Shown: piece after piece, positions 18,162-27,900 of the stretch
Layout of the letters: each line of letters opens with the position of its first letter
Position numbering within the stretch: position 1 is the first letter of the stretch
Assembly: GCA_027604705.1 (NCBI GenBank)
Contig: JADHYV010000022.1
Coordinates: 269,851 to 333,850, forward strand
Origin: Allomyces arbusculus
Taxonomy: Eukaryota; Blastocladiomycota; Blastocladiomycetes; Blastocladiales; Blastocladiaceae
Reading direction: 5' to 3'
Length of the DNA stretch: 64,000 nucleotides
Notes under the pieces: generated by a model
The model's database searches: none
What the model was told of the DNA's origin: nothing
What the model saw: only the letters and a program-made list of their open reading frames with translations
Position numbers and translations under genes: made by a program

Positions 18162-19511
18162 TCAAATCAACAGGCCGTCGTTTTGCACTCTTTTGATTGC
18201 GTCGCAAAAGTCGTCAAACACACGCGACACGTAGGAACGCGCGCGAGCCCTAATGACTGCTGATCGTGCATATTGCCGACACACATGGTTGACTGCATTC
18301 TCCTTGGACTGGAATCGACCATTCACCTGCACAATAATGTAGTGGAGGAGAATCCGATGAATCCTTGTCCGATCATCTTCTGTGAGCTTGTAAGCATCAA
18401 TGGAATTCCCCGTGTCTGCACTTGAGCGTTTCTTGGAAACTGTTTGGCGGGGTCGGCGCGATACGGACACGGTCGAAACACTTTGGTCGATGGTGTTCTG
18501 GTCGCCCCACTTGACCTTTTTCTTGGTCTTGGTTCGAAACTTGTCCGTCTCTTCCTCCAACGACAGACCGGGAATACTGTTAATGAACCCGAGTTTTTGG
18601 CTCCACTTGACTGAAATCTGGTCGAGACCAACATCCTTGATGCGACTTGTCTTTTCCATGACCCACTCTGGCCTAAAATCGTTTGTGGACGCAAGGTAAT
18701 CCAGGTACTCTTTGACGCGTTCCTGCTTTTGGTCCGTGTTCAAATCGTTCCATCGCTTGAAGAACCGGCCAGTGCGAGGCTTGTTCGCATGGTTTTCCGC
18801 CACGTCCAGAACGGTGCTCAGCATTTGCAGTGCATACTGCCGTGAATTCGTGATGTAGTGCTTTTCCGACTTGTAGAGTCCGAGGGTCCGTGAATACTCT
18901 TCGAGGAGATTCTCGAAATCCATGTTGAGCTCGTACCCCTTGTCCGGGTACGTGTATGGTGACACGATGCCTTTGCTCAAAACAAGATACTTGGCAAACT
19001 TGATTCCTTTGGAAAGCACCATGGACTCCATGAGCGCCTTCATGTCTTTCCATTGCTGCCGCAGGCTCTTGGTTTTCGTCTTGGAGTTCCTGTAGTTTGC
19101 AATAATGTTACACACAGTGTCGACGAGCGCTCTGGCGTTCATCATGCCGTCGCCGCAAATCAGGGACTCTGGAAGGTCGATGTTCGGGACAATCTTTTCA
19201 TCGAGAAACGAGATGATGCTGTTGTTGATTTCTGCAAGCATGTTTGTGTACTTGCCCATATCCGAGCCCAGGATGAGCCGTCGATGACTCTGCATGTACT
19301 GGTTTCCATGGTCGTGGGTCTGGGACAAAAACTCGCGGCGCTCATTGCATGTAGGGACGCTCGTCAACATCCCATAGGCTGCTGAAACATCCTTGACAAA
19401 GAACAGCCAGGCGGGATATTCTCCGTCATGTCGGTACACGTCCTGCGATTCAAACGCAACAGCTCTCTCGATTTCCGGAGACACGTGGGTGATTTCCAAG
19501 AGTTCGTCCAT
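18162..19511 (-). CDS. Hypothetical protein, 449 aa, helical with basic linker
   Basis: I do not recognise a family. The protein is mostly alpha-helical, with a lysine-rich stretch around residues 345-385 (TKTKKKVKWGD ... SRRPRQTVSKKRSS) that could be a nuclear-localisation or nucleic-acid-binding segment, and a C-terminal helical domain with many arginines (HVCRQYARSAVIRARARSYVS). No membrane segment or signal peptide is seen. It ends 16 bases from the fibre gene start on the same strand. ATCGAT at 19562 and TTTAAA at 19581 lie between it and the divergent nuclease gene. Confidence 0.72.
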   Translation of the reverse strand: MDELLEITHVSPEIERAVAFESQDVYRHDGEYPAWLFFVKDVSAAYGMLTSVPTCNERREFLSQTHDHGNQYMQSHRRLILGSDMGKYTNMLAEINNSIISFLDEKIVPNIDLPESLICGDGMMNARALVDTVCNIIANYRNSKTKTKSLRQQWKDMKALMESMVLSKGIKFAKYLVLSKGIVSPYTYPDKGYELNMDFENLLEEYSRTLGLYKSEKHYITNSRQYALQMLSTVLDVAENHANKPRTGRFFKRWNDLNTDQKQERVKEYLDYLASTNDFRPEWVMEKTSRIKDVGLDQISVKWSQKLGFINSIPGLSLEEETDKFRTKTKKKVKWGDQNTIDQSVSTVSVSRRPRQTVSKKRSSADTGNSIDAYKLTEDDRTRIHRILLHYIIVQVNGRFQSKENAVNHVCRQYARSAVIRARARSYVSRVFDDFCDAIKRVQNDGLLI

Positions 19512-19561
19512 GCTTCATGCAGGACAGCTTTTGACCAACCGTCATAAATCCTGGTTCAAAC

Positions 19562-19586
19562 ATCGATATTTTGCGCTCCATTTAAA
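19562..19586. promoter_or_regulatory. ATCGAT plus TTTAAA between divergent genes
   Basis: ATCGAT (19562-19567) and ATTTAAA (19580-19586) occur together between the 449-residue protein (start 19511) and the YqaJ-type nuclease (start 19625). This is the only place where both putative promoter elements are adjacent. TTTAAA is about 38 bases from the nuclease ATG. Confidence 0.45.
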
Positions 19587-19624
19587 CGAATGCTGCACAA
19601 GACAATTTCCACACCAACGCCACA

Positions 19625-20416
19625 ATGAACAAGCTCTGGGCAATCCATGCAAGCAAAATGGCCGCTGCCATTGGAGAGAATCCCTACGTGACGCCTGGTC
19701 AAATCGCCAAAGAAATGTGGCAAAACGTGCACCCAGAGAGTTACCAAGCTGCTATGGCAAGGAACGGTCAAGACACAGCTGAACTTGAACGCCAGTCACG
19801 TATTGAAACGTCATTGAAACAAAACGCAGACCTCATCAATGCAGCCATTTCAAGCGACGACCATCAAGTCCGCGACCGCAAACTCGCGGAAATTGTAATT
19901 GACGAATCCCTCTCTAAAGAAACGCAACAGGAAATCAAGTCTGAAATCCGCGGTCACGTCTCAAAAACCAGGGGAACCATTCGTGAATCCCAAACAATTG
20001 AAAAGATTGAACAGGACACTAACGTCAAAGTGCAGCACGTAAACGACAAGTACCACAAGATTCGGGTACCGTATGGCGACAAGACGTACATCATTGGAGG
20101 GAAAACCGACGGAATTGTTCAACAAGAGTCGGGAGAGCGCATCCTCATTGAAATCAAGAACCGCCAGCGCCGAATCATGTCCAACGTCCCCGCTTACGAA
20201 GTTGTCCAATGTCAAACCCTCATGAAGCTTACAGGCATTCAAAGGTGCCATCTTGTGCAGCACTTTATGACCAAGACAAAGACGACTGAAATCGTGTTTG
20301 ACGACGACACGTGGAACACCATTCAAACCAAGGCCACAGAGTTTATTGAAAGACTGGATGCATTGATGGTGGATGAAGAGGCGCAGGACGATCTCATCAC
20401 GCTTGATGTTCTGTAA
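19625..20416 (+). CDS. YqaJ/lambda-exonuclease-like PD-(D/E)XK recombinase nuclease, 263 aa
   Basis: The core shows GGKTDGIV (catalytic Asp near residue 158), ILIEIKNR (the E-x-K pair near 176) and VVQCQTLMKLTG (Gln-containing helix), the ordered active-site motifs of the YqaJ/lambda exonuclease branch of PD-(D/E)XK nucleases. The N-terminal IHASKMAAAIGENPY segment also matches, since this family begins with a G/S-x-S-x-x-A-A-A-x-G helix. The family digests one strand of dsDNA ends to start single-strand annealing recombination and is widespread in NCLDVs, where it may act in replication, concatemer resolution or packaging. A long charged helical insertion separates the two halves. Confidence 0.85.
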   Translation: MNKLWAIHASKMAAAIGENPYVTPGQIAKEMWQNVHPESYQAAMARNGQDTAELERQSRIETSLKQNADLINAAISSDDHQVRDRKLAEIVIDESLSKETQQEIKSEIRGHVSKTRGTIRESQTIEKIEQDTNVKVQHVNDKYHKIRVPYGDKTYIIGGKTDGIVQQESGERILIEIKNRQRRIMSNVPAYEVVQCQTLMKLTGIQRCHLVQHFMTKTKTTEIVFDDDTWNTIQTKATEFIERLDALMVDEEAQDDLITLDVL

Positions 20417-20425
20417 ACAAATTGC

Positions 20426-21808
20426 TTAACTGTACAATGAAGCAACAATGGTCATGCAACTTGAGCACAACAGTAAACAAACGATGGCGAGAACAACAAC
20501 AACCAAGACCCATGTGTTTGAGTTATTGTCAATGCCGAGCATCTCCTCGACGTTTGCAACTGGGGCCGGAGTTGGTTCACTCGGTTGCACAAGGACAACT
20601 GGAACGTCTGCGAATTTTGCCGTGGGAGGTTTGCGGTCCCCGTGTCCTTTGATGGAAAACTCTGATGGTCCGTTTCCACCAGTTGTGGCAATGGAACCAA
20701 CTCTTGAATCAGGAATCCGAAGTTTGATAGTTTTCGAGAGCGGGTCGGTTCCAAATACGAGCTCACGACTTGATGCATTGTAGATCCACTTTTGATTGTC
20801 TGCAGCCGCACCTGAAGGCAAGATTGTTTCAAAGCGCACACTCCCGTCTGACCGTCGCGTCAAACACTTTGTGGGGTCCTTTTGGGAAATGATTCGCTTT
20901 GAAAACACTTCGTATGTCAAGTATCCTCCATCGCCAATACTTGATGCAGTCCCAACAAAAAGCTGATTCTCACGTTCGAGGAGCACTGTGTTATCGGGTC
21001 CGTGAATGGAAATGACCACTGGTACACCGTTTGCTGGAAGCATTCCGGTTTTGACCCACGTTGTTGGTCCATCCATGAACGGATTTGCCGATACGATTGC
21101 ACCTTTTGTCCAGCACGTCGAGCCGCGCATGACGAACCCTCCGCACTTTGGGTCGTTTTCGCAAGCAGTCACACAGTCGCCCCACGTCGTTGCATCTCGG
21201 CGTTGAATGTCGCTGCCAATGTTGTAGTCAAACCATGGCGCTGAGCTATCAAACAATGTTCCCTTGGGCAGTATTGTTCCCGACTCTGATCCAGAGGGTG
21301 CCACTGTTGGTTGGTCAGGGTACTTGTTTGCAATGCAGTTTTGCATGGCGTTTTGGGCCAAGCCCTTGGCATCCGTATTGGTGAGGTTGACGTTGTTGTT
21401 GACTTCTTGAATGCACACCTGACAATCAAAATTGGAAATATCTACTGTCTGCCGCTTGATTTTATCGCCTTCTGCTTTCCACATATTGATTTTGTCTTGC
21501 TGTTTGACCGGGTCAATTTCGCAAATGGCCCGTTGTCCGCCAATCCATCCATTTGCACATCCTTCATTTGTATATTGCCCGTTCCACCTGTACCCATCAA
21601 TGGCATTGCACTGACTTCGAAAAGTCATGTCGCGCTGGTCTGACCAAAGGAGACATTGTTCTGTCCCCATGTACTTTTGTGGGGGAACGTTTTGGATTTG
21701 GCGGCCGCGTTCCTGCCATGCCATAATGTCTCGCTGATAAGTTTGTTCGTACTCGTCCAGTTTCTGGAGGTACAGTTTCATGACATCTTGGCACGTATCC
21801 TTGCTCAT
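20426..21808 (-). CDS. Cys-rich virion membrane protein with PAN/apple-like domain and C-terminal anchor, 460 aa
   Basis: The N-terminal ~150 residues are helical and cysteine-bearing (TEQCLLW ... FRSQCNAIDGYRWNG ... EGCANG ... FDCQVCIQEV). A middle segment with TTWGDCVTACENDPKCGGFVMRG is typical of a PAN/apple lectin-like module (C-x3-C ... C-G-G-F). A beta-trefoil-like region follows (QKDPTKCLTRRSDGSV ... NQKWIYNASSREL), again lectin-like. The end is VLVVVVLAIVCLLLCSSC, one transmembrane helix, with no N-terminal signal. Tail-anchored, disulphide-bearing proteins of this type occur in the inner virion membrane of NCLDVs, and glycan-binding modules would suit host attachment. The ATG at 21808 is preferred over a non-ATG codon one triplet upstream. 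Confidence 0.7.
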   Translation of the reverse strand: MSKDTCQDVMKLYLQKLDEYEQTYQRDIMAWQERGRQIQNVPPQKYMGTEQCLLWSDQRDMTFRSQCNAIDGYRWNGQYTNEGCANGWIGGQRAICEIDPVKQQDKINMWKAEGDKIKRQTVDISNFDCQVCIQEVNNNVNLTNTDAKGLAQNAMQNCIANKYPDQPTVAPSGSESGTILPKGTLFDSSAPWFDYNIGSDIQRRDATTWGDCVTACENDPKCGGFVMRGSTCWTKGAIVSANPFMDGPTTWVKTGMLPANGVPVVISIHGPDNTVLLERENQLFVGTASSIGDGGYLTYEVFSKRIISQKDPTKCLTRRSDGSVRFETILPSGAAADNQKWIYNASSRELVFGTDPLSKTIKLRIPDSRVGSIATTGGNGPSEFSIKGHGDRKPPTAKFADVPVVLVQPSEPTPAPVANVEEMLGIDNNSNTWVLVVVVLAIVCLLLCSSCMTIVASLYS

Positions 21809-21848
21809 CAATTTCTTTTACCAACTTAAAGTAAAGACTGAAAAAAGA

Positions 21849-22667
21849 ATGGATGCCAAGAGTACATGCCATGCGATCCAACAGTCTGCTGACCAAAAGG
21901 AAACTGCCATCAAAACAACCAAGGCCATTACAGGCGTGTTTGATATATTTGGGAACATTGCCAAGGCTGCAGGCGTTGCAGACAACGACTCGGTGAATGA
22001 AATCAATACCCTGCTTCACACAAAACTGTCCAACGAAGACGTGACCAAGATTTACAATTCCTGTATTGTCACTGCAAATCAGACACAAACAAACACCATC
22101 AACAACTCGCAATGCAAGTTCTGCGAAACAAACAGATGTTCACTCAATAACATCAAACAGTCCAACTCGGCGACAGTTCAGCAATCGTGTATCTTGCAGT
22201 CTGTCATTGACCACCTGTCAAAACAAGACGCGACCATTGATACGCTAAGCAGCATTGAAGCACTGCAACGAGCCAAAGGTGGAGCATCGAACTCGTCCAT
22301 TGCACGGAATTGCGAGGAAATCAACAATGACGTTTCAACAAAACGGTACCTCGAAATGGTCAATCAATGCAGTGTCAATGCCAACGTCGACCAGGTCAAC
22401 AACATTTTGTTTTGCGGAGACATGCAGGACATTATCCAGGAAAACACAACAAACGTATTCAATCAGTGCATGTACGATAACAATATAGTTTCCCGGTCAG
22501 AACAGGCACTGGGGGAAACAGTGTCAGCAGCGTCAAAAGCGGACCAAACTGCAGAAAACAATGCCGCAATGGTTTCAAGCGTATCTTCCTTTTGTCTATT
22601 GCTCTGCCTTTTGTGTTGCGCAGTTGCTGCAGTTGCAAGCTATGCCAGCATGATGGACTTTTGGTAA
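21849..22667 (+). CDS. Virion membrane protein resembling the L1R/F9L-type family, 272 aa
   Basis: The start at 21849 (MDAKSTCHAI) follows a purine run and is preferred because the upstream frame crosses into the neighbour's start. The protein has regularly spaced cysteines embedded in Asn/Gln/Ser-rich strands (TANQTQTNTINNSQCKFC, IKQSNSATVQQSC, NVDQVNNILFCGDMQDI, TNVFNQC) and ends with a strongly hydrophobic helix (SSFCLLLCLLCCAVAAVASY). This Q-x-N-x-I ... C layout with a C-terminal anchor is characteristic of the NCLDV entry-membrane protein group that includes poxvirus L1/F9. Unlike myristoylated members it has no Gly at position 2. It is divergent to another cysteine-rich membrane protein 40 bases away, suggesting joint function in the virion membrane. 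Confidence 0.6.
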   Translation: MDAKSTCHAIQQSADQKETAIKTTKAITGVFDIFGNIAKAAGVADNDSVNEINTLLHTKLSNEDVTKIYNSCIVTANQTQTNTINNSQCKFCETNRCSLNNIKQSNSATVQQSCILQSVIDHLSKQDATIDTLSSIEALQRAKGGASNSSIARNCEEINNDVSTKRYLEMVNQCSVNANVDQVNNILFCGDMQDIIQENTTNVFNQCMYDNNIVSRSEQALGETVSAASKADQTAENNAAMVSSVSSFCLLLCLLCCAVAAVASYASMMDFW

Positions 22668-22687
22668 CTGTATTCAAGACTCAAACA

Positions 22688-23215
22688 TCAAGCCGTCTCA
22701 ACAATCAAGTCCATGTTTTCGAACAGCTTGGCAAGGTCGCCATCATTTGGTACCGTGTAGTCGAAAAGGAAATCGTCAAGCTCGTTTTCGGTTTGAGTTG
22801 TGAGGGGGCACTCTGCCCATCGGTTAATGCGCACTGTAATGACGTTATTGGCGCCGAACACGCGACTCATTTCCGAGTACTCGTTGATCATTCGCCAGTC
22901 AGTAACGACCACGTTCTTGGTGCACTTGGCAATACTTGCAATGACGTGCTTAACCCAAACCAAAGGGTCCTTGGACCGTTCCTCGGTTCCATAGTCAATG
23001 AGCAACTGGCGAACCGTTTTTCCAACTGAATTGAGGTGCTTGGCCTTGTTCTCCTGAGAATACATCCACTCAAGAGGGACGTTGAACTTGACGGCAATCA
23101 TTTCCTTCATCACGTCGGCAAATGCGAAACGCTGCATGTTGTGCTTGGTCACAAGGTACTCGCCGGCAGTGTCCTTGCCCGACCCCATCCAGCCACTGAG
23201 CATAAAGATTTTCAT
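22688..23215 (-). CDS. Deoxynucleoside monophosphate kinase-like P-loop kinase, 175 aa
   Basis: The N-terminus MLSGWMGSGKDTAGEYL is a P-loop (G-x-x-G-S-G-K-D) followed by the helix of nucleoside monophosphate kinases. FADVMKEMIA, RQLLIDYGTEERSKDPLVWV and VVTDWRMINEYS match the phage T4-like/NCLDV dNMP kinase pattern, in which the Q/YGTE-R and D-x-R motifs contact substrate and phosphate. It would raise dNDP supply for DNA synthesis, in line with ribonucleotide reductase at 33293. An ATCGAT palindrome and an AATATATT box lie upstream on the minus strand, the proposed early-promoter arrangement. Confidence 0.8.
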   Translation of the reverse strand: MKIFMLSGWMGSGKDTAGEYLVTKHNMQRFAFADVMKEMIAVKFNVPLEWMYSQENKAKHLNSVGKTVRQLLIDYGTEERSKDPLVWVKHVIASIAKCTKNVVVTDWRMINEYSEMSRVFGANNVITVRINRWAECPLTTQTENELDDFLFDYTVPNDGDLAKLFENMDLIVETA

Positions 23216-23257
23216 GTTGAAATGGACTTTGACGAATCCCTTTCAACACAGCGACTC

Positions 23258-23282
23258 AATATATTTTGCAGTTCGAATCGAT
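23258..23282 (-). promoter_or_regulatory. ATCGAT plus TATA-like promoter of dNMP kinase gene
   Basis: On the minus strand ATCGAT (23282-23277) is followed by AATATATT (23265-23258) and then the kinase ATG at 23215. The order and spacing match the elements before the SF2 helicase at 39204 and the ribonucleotide reductase at 33293. Confidence 0.5.
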
Positions 23283-23287
23283 ATATC

Positions 23288-23905
23288 TCAAAGCCGTTCA
23301 ACAAAAAAGACGTAGTCTTGGATTTCCTTGACGATTCGCTGAATACTGGGGTACACTGAACTGCCAATGACTTCCATGTCCTGAAGATTCTGGCCACAAA
23401 GGAGCTTTGTCATGATTAAATTGATGCTGTTTGTCGTATACACTGTCACATCAAAGATTCGCGTGAACACGAAATTGAACCATTCCAAGGGCCCCTGTTC
23501 AAACGCGTGCTGGTTGGTTTCCCAGAATGAGGGGTCGGAAATGAGAGACACAAATGGGGATTCTCCGCTCTCGTTGACCAACCCCTTGGCATTCTGCCTC
23601 ATCACTGTCAACAGTTTCCGTGTCTTCATTTTGATGCGCGAAACATCAATTGAAGGCAGCGACCCAGCAAGATGCCCCGACTGACACGTCAGCATTGTTC
23701 GAAGAGCAATAATGCATAGTTCCAGGCACATCAGCGAGTCATACAAGCTCTTGGAATGGTACTCGGACCCGGCAAGACCATCAAACACTTTGAGCATCGA
23801 GTTTTTGTACAGACCAAAGTTGCGATCAATAAATGTGCTGACGCGCTGCCGTTCTTCGGCGCTCATGTTCATCACAATGTCCAGTGGAACCGTCAGAAAA
23901 AGCAT
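23288..23905 (-). CDS. Hypothetical protein, 205 aa
   Basis: No family recognised. The protein is largely helical and somewhat hydrophobic in places (SLMCLELCIIALRTMLTC near 60-77; FNFVFTRIFDVTVYTTNSINLIM near 150-170) but lacks a clear membrane anchor. The frame is free of low-complexity sequence and fits tightly between the kinase and a membrane protein on the same strand. MNMSAEERQR, twelve residues in, is an alternative start. Confidence 0.65.
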   Translation of the reverse strand: MLFLTVPLDIVMNMSAEERQRVSTFIDRNFGLYKNSMLKVFDGLAGSEYHSKSLYDSLMCLELCIIALRTMLTCQSGHLAGSLPSIDVSRIKMKTRKLLTVMRQNAKGLVNESGESPFVSLISDPSFWETNQHAFEQGPLEWFNFVFTRIFDVTVYTTNSINLIMTKLLCGQNLQDMEVIGSSVYPSIQRIVKEIQDYVFFVERL

Positions 23906-23957
23906 GGCACCAACTTATTCTTGGCGTTCCAAAATGAAATTCCCGAAACGCATTGCA

Positions 23958-24518
23958 TCAAATATTGAACACACGCGAAACGCCCTGAGCAGTGAAAACA
24001 ACGGTCAACACGCCGTTCCCAGCATCATGGTAAGTCAAGTCATGCTGTGCAGACAATGCGCTGTACTCGGACCCATACTTGCGCATCATATTCTCGCGAA
24101 ACTTGGAAATATATCCGCGAATCTTGTCTCTGTGCACATCGAGGTTCTTGTCCTGGAGAACGGGATTGTCGGGCCGAAACATGGTTCCTGGAGGTGCAGA
24201 GTCACTGTGGAGCGGGTCAAAGTAGTGCCCATTGATATACACGTACATGGCGCCAATCATGGGTCCAACAGTGGCCGCAGCGACATTGATATCGTCTTCG
24301 TACTCTTTCATGCTCTGGTCGCTAAAGGTTTCGAAGAGCTTTGTGCGGTATATCTTTGCCAGAACAATGGACATGGTGACCAAAATATAGCACGTCACGG
24401 TACATGTTTTGAACCCATGACCCACACCCATCATTGGAATGGCTGCGCACAATGCCAGAACAATAAATACCACAGGATATACCTGCGAGTCAATGAATTC
24501 GACAAGGCACTGTTGCAT
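23958..24518 (-). CDS. Integral membrane protein with two N-terminal TM helices, 186 aa
   Basis: The ATG at 24518 (MQQCLVEFIDS) is preferred to a non-ATG codon five triplets upstream. Residues ~14-32 (VYPVVFIVLALCAAIPMMG) and ~40-56 (TVTCYILVTMSIVLAKI) are two transmembrane helices; a third mildly hydrophobic stretch follows (VAAATVGPMIGAMYVYI). The C-terminal ~90 residues are soluble and charged. No domain is recognised. The layout of short N-terminal hairpin and exposed C-domain fits a virion inner-membrane protein. TTTATTAAC precedes the start on the minus strand. Confidence 0.68.
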   Translation of the reverse strand: MQQCLVEFIDSQVYPVVFIVLALCAAIPMMGVGHGFKTCTVTCYILVTMSIVLAKIYRTKLFETFSDQSMKEYEDDINVAAATVGPMIGAMYVYINGHYFDPLHSDSAPPGTMFRPDNPVLQDKNLDVHRDKIRGYISKFRENMMRKYGSEYSALSAQHDLTYHDAGNGVLTVVFTAQGVSRVFNI

Positions 24519-24548
24519 CTTGTTTATTAACAAAAAGCATTAAAATAT

Positions 24549-24905
24549 TCAGCCAAAAGTGTTTTCTCCGGTGACAGTGATGTAGAGGAATCCATCCTCA
24601 TCACTGTAATATTGGTACGCCGTCATCATGAGCATCGACGTGGGTGGAATGGTTCCCGTTGACATGAACATGAACAAGGCTTTTTCGGGCGATAACTGAA
24701 TTCGCTTGCGCACGACATACATGAACTGCCCGACCGTAATGTCGCTTGGAACAATGTACTTGGTGCGGTCAAGGAATGGCAAGTTGTGCTTTTTTGCGAG
24801 CTCGCAAATCACTGGAACATAGTTTGGGTACTTGGCCCTCAATTTAATTGACTGATCAAGGCGCTCGCGAAAGGAATGCTTGGTCTTGAATTCAAATGAA
24901 GACAT
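24549..24905 (-). CDS. ATG8-like: Atg8/GABARAP/LC3 ubiquitin-like autophagy protein homologue, 118 aa
   Basis: The match covers the whole length: FKTKHSFRERLDQSIKLR, then KYPNYVPVI, the LDRTKYIVPSDITVGQF strand pair, YVVRKRIQLSPEKALFMF, IPPTSMLM and DEDGFLYITVTGENTFG. These are the hallmark blocks of eukaryotic Atg8, including the N-terminal helices absent from ubiquitin and the hydrophobic pockets that bind LIR/AIM motifs. Cellular Atg8 is conjugated through a C-terminal glycine to phosphatidylethanolamine on autophagosomes. Here the stop codon follows directly after Gly118, so the protein would not need Atg4 trimming before activation. It could recruit host membranes for virus factories or act as a decoy against autophagy. 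Capture from a host is the likely origin. Confidence 0.95.
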   Translation of the reverse strand: MSSFEFKTKHSFRERLDQSIKLRAKYPNYVPVICELAKKHNLPFLDRTKYIVPSDITVGQFMYVVRKRIQLSPEKALFMFMSTGTIPPTSMLMMTAYQYYSDEDGFLYITVTGENTFG

Positions 24906-24979
24906 TTCTCTGGACTCGAGCGCGCATTCCTCTTATCATATAACCAACACATTTATCGCGAATGCGTTCTTGAAAACGG

Positions 24980-27900
24980 CTACACCATTCCAGCGCGTTC
25001 CAACATTGTTTGCAACACACCCAGGTCATTGAGCCACATTTGCTCAATGGTCATCAGGGCATACTCTTCCGTCTTGCGCTCGAGAGCTCCCAGTTGCTTG
25101 GACAACTCCTCAAACTTGCTCTGGGTCATCATACTGAGGGGCATACGCAACAGGTCTTTGGGCTTGTCAAACGCATCGCGCTCCAGCTGATTCTCGAGGT
25201 CTTCGAGTTTGCACTTGCCGAGAGCATACGTCCCGTCCATGACCCGTGCAAGGAATCGGACCTTGTTCCGAAGCCCCAGAATTTCACCCTGCATCGTCCC
25301 GAGAATCTTTTGTTTGCGAGCGCCATACAATGCATGGCGACTCTGGAAAAACTCGGAAAAGATTTCTGCTGCACTTTTGTAGTGCCGCAACGACCCGCTT
25401 GCGTCAAACAGCACCATATTGCTTGTCCGGATGGTCGTGTTCAACTTGAGCTTGGAAATAATATCGTCCTCGGTCATTGGCGCAGTCAACTCAACGTCGA
25501 ACTCGACATCCTTTTCGTTGCAGTTGTTCTTGAACGCCTTGACAAACTGTTTCTCAGAGACGAGCTGAGCCAGGAACTCTTTGTACGGCCCCGACCACGT
25601 CAATGGAAGTTCGGTGATCTTAATGCGTGTGTCCGAAACGCGCTTCACAACGCCTTGGACCGTCCATTTGTCGCGGTCATCATTGTCGCGCACAATCGAA
25701 CCCGTAAAACCACGGTACCCGACCACAAGCATCGACTCGAGAACGTCCATTGGCAAAAGCCCACCATTAGTCAAACACATTTCGAGCAGTTTGAGGACTT
25801 TGCCCAGGTCGAATGATGGAATGCTGGTCGAAAATCCCGACCCGATTCCCACTGAGCTGTTGACAAGAGCCATGGGGATGATGGGCGCTAACGTCCACGG
25901 TTCGGCCGCGCAGTTTTCCTCGACGCGGAGTTTCAGGACCCCGTCGTCGTCTGCACAAAAAATGGCGCGAGTCCATGGCTCGAGGTACGTGAAAATATAC
26001 CGCGGAGCCCCGGTCTTGGTCGGCCCCTCCATGCGCGTTCCGAAATCGCCAGCTGGATATAGGAGGTTGACGCTGTTGGTCCCGACAAAGTTTTGGCCCA
26101 TCAGCACCGCACACACCGCCAAACTCTGCTCTCCGTGATGGTAGTGCGTAAAGTTGGCGACTTCCCCGGCCAATTGCGCGACCTTGATTTCGCGATTCTC
26201 AGACACAATGCCTTTCCTCAACATGGTCCACACGATTTTCCGCTGGGAGACTTTGAGGCCATCAACGACACTTGGAATGGACCGCACGTTATCTGAAATT
26301 GAAAAATGAATCATGCCGCGGTCAAAAAAGTCGTTGATCTTGTGTTCGCGCAGCGTCTGATCGCGAAATACATTGGGGTCGTAAGTCTTGAGCCATTCCT
26401 TGCGGTCAACGACGCGCTTCTTGTTGAAGACAATATCAATCTTTTCGCGGTCTTCGGGGTCAGTTGGAAGAAAGCGCTTGAGATTCATGTCGAGCGCCCG
26501 AAAATAGTCTTTGATTTCGTGTGTCTGCGATGTCGCAAGCCCCTTGTAGTACTTGACATTCCATCCGCGTCCGCCGTCGTTATGTTCCTTCCACTGTTCA
26601 AATTCGGTGAGCGAGTAAAACGAAACAACACTGTCGCCCCGCTTGCACCGAATGATGGGCGTGATAAACTCCATGAGAAAGTTGCGGTTATTGCTCAGCA
26701 GCGACGGGAACTGCGAGTCGAAAAAGTTCATGATCAGCCCCTTGATGTGGTCTCCATCGACATCGGCATCTGTCAAAATAGCGACAGCTCCATAGCGAAG
26801 ACTTGACACGCCGTCAGAATAATCGCGACGGTGTTCGAGCCCAAGGATTTTCTTGATATTGTTGAGCTCGGCATTTCCCGCAATGGCAGACGCATTCTCC
26901 GCCTTGTCGCGCACGTTCAGGACTTTGCCACGCAATGGGTAAACACCAAACCTGTTCCGTCCTCCTTCGATGGACGTGATCCCCTTGACGGCAAATCCCT
27001 TGGCTGAATCGCCTTCTGTCAGGAACAGCACGCACTGACCGCTCCGTCGCGTCCCCGCCCACGCAGCGTCGTCAAGTTTTTCAACCTGAATCGTCGACTT
27101 TTTAGAGCCGTCTGTCTTGGCAAGAACGCGCTCCTCCTGCTTGGTGAACAGTTCCATGATTCCTTCAAAGACGGACGAGTCTACGAGTTTCTTGATGAAC
27201 CCAGAGTCAAGTTCGTAGGACGTCCCCCAGGTGTCTGCACGCTTCGTCATTGTCTCCTTGGTCTGGCTGTTGAAGCTCGGGTTGATAATCACGCAATTGA
27301 TGAACAGGATGAGCTGGTTCTTGATGACCGCCGGTTTGAGCAAGTTCCCAGTCGTCTTTTTCTTCTTGCGGATCGCCGAAATAATTTCAGCCGTCACAGC
27401 ATTGGCAACATGGTCGACATGGTAACCGCCCAACCGAGTCAACGAGTTGTTGACAAACGAAACGTGCTGCAGACCATTACCGTGCCCATTCAGTGCCACA
27501 CCAATGGTCCAATGTTCGCCAAACTGCTTTGAAACAATGTCTCGGTCGCCGACAAAGAGCGACATGTAGTCTTTGAAGCCAGAGACTTTGATACGCTCGC
27601 CATTGAGCGACACCTTGATTTTGCCCAGTGTGGCCGCAGCATCATAGACTCGCCGTTGCATTGCCATGAACGTGTCGCTGTCCAGCAATTCGTAGCCAAA
27701 ACGGGTATAGTCTGGCGTGAACGTAACATGAATGTAGTCGCGCTTAACGGACTTGATTGCTGTCACTTTGGGTTTGAGAGCGCGGGACATGTTTTGCTCC
27801 CACGTCTGCTGAAACTTGAGTTTGGATACCGCGTCGACAATTTCCACCTTGAATTCCCTGCTGAAGATGTTGGTTGCCTTGCTCCCAATTCCATGAACGC

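Noticed and set aside
21849-22667. N-myristoylation of the L1R/F9L-like protein
   Set aside because: The chosen start is followed by Asp, not Gly, and no alternative start with Gly at position 2 is seen.
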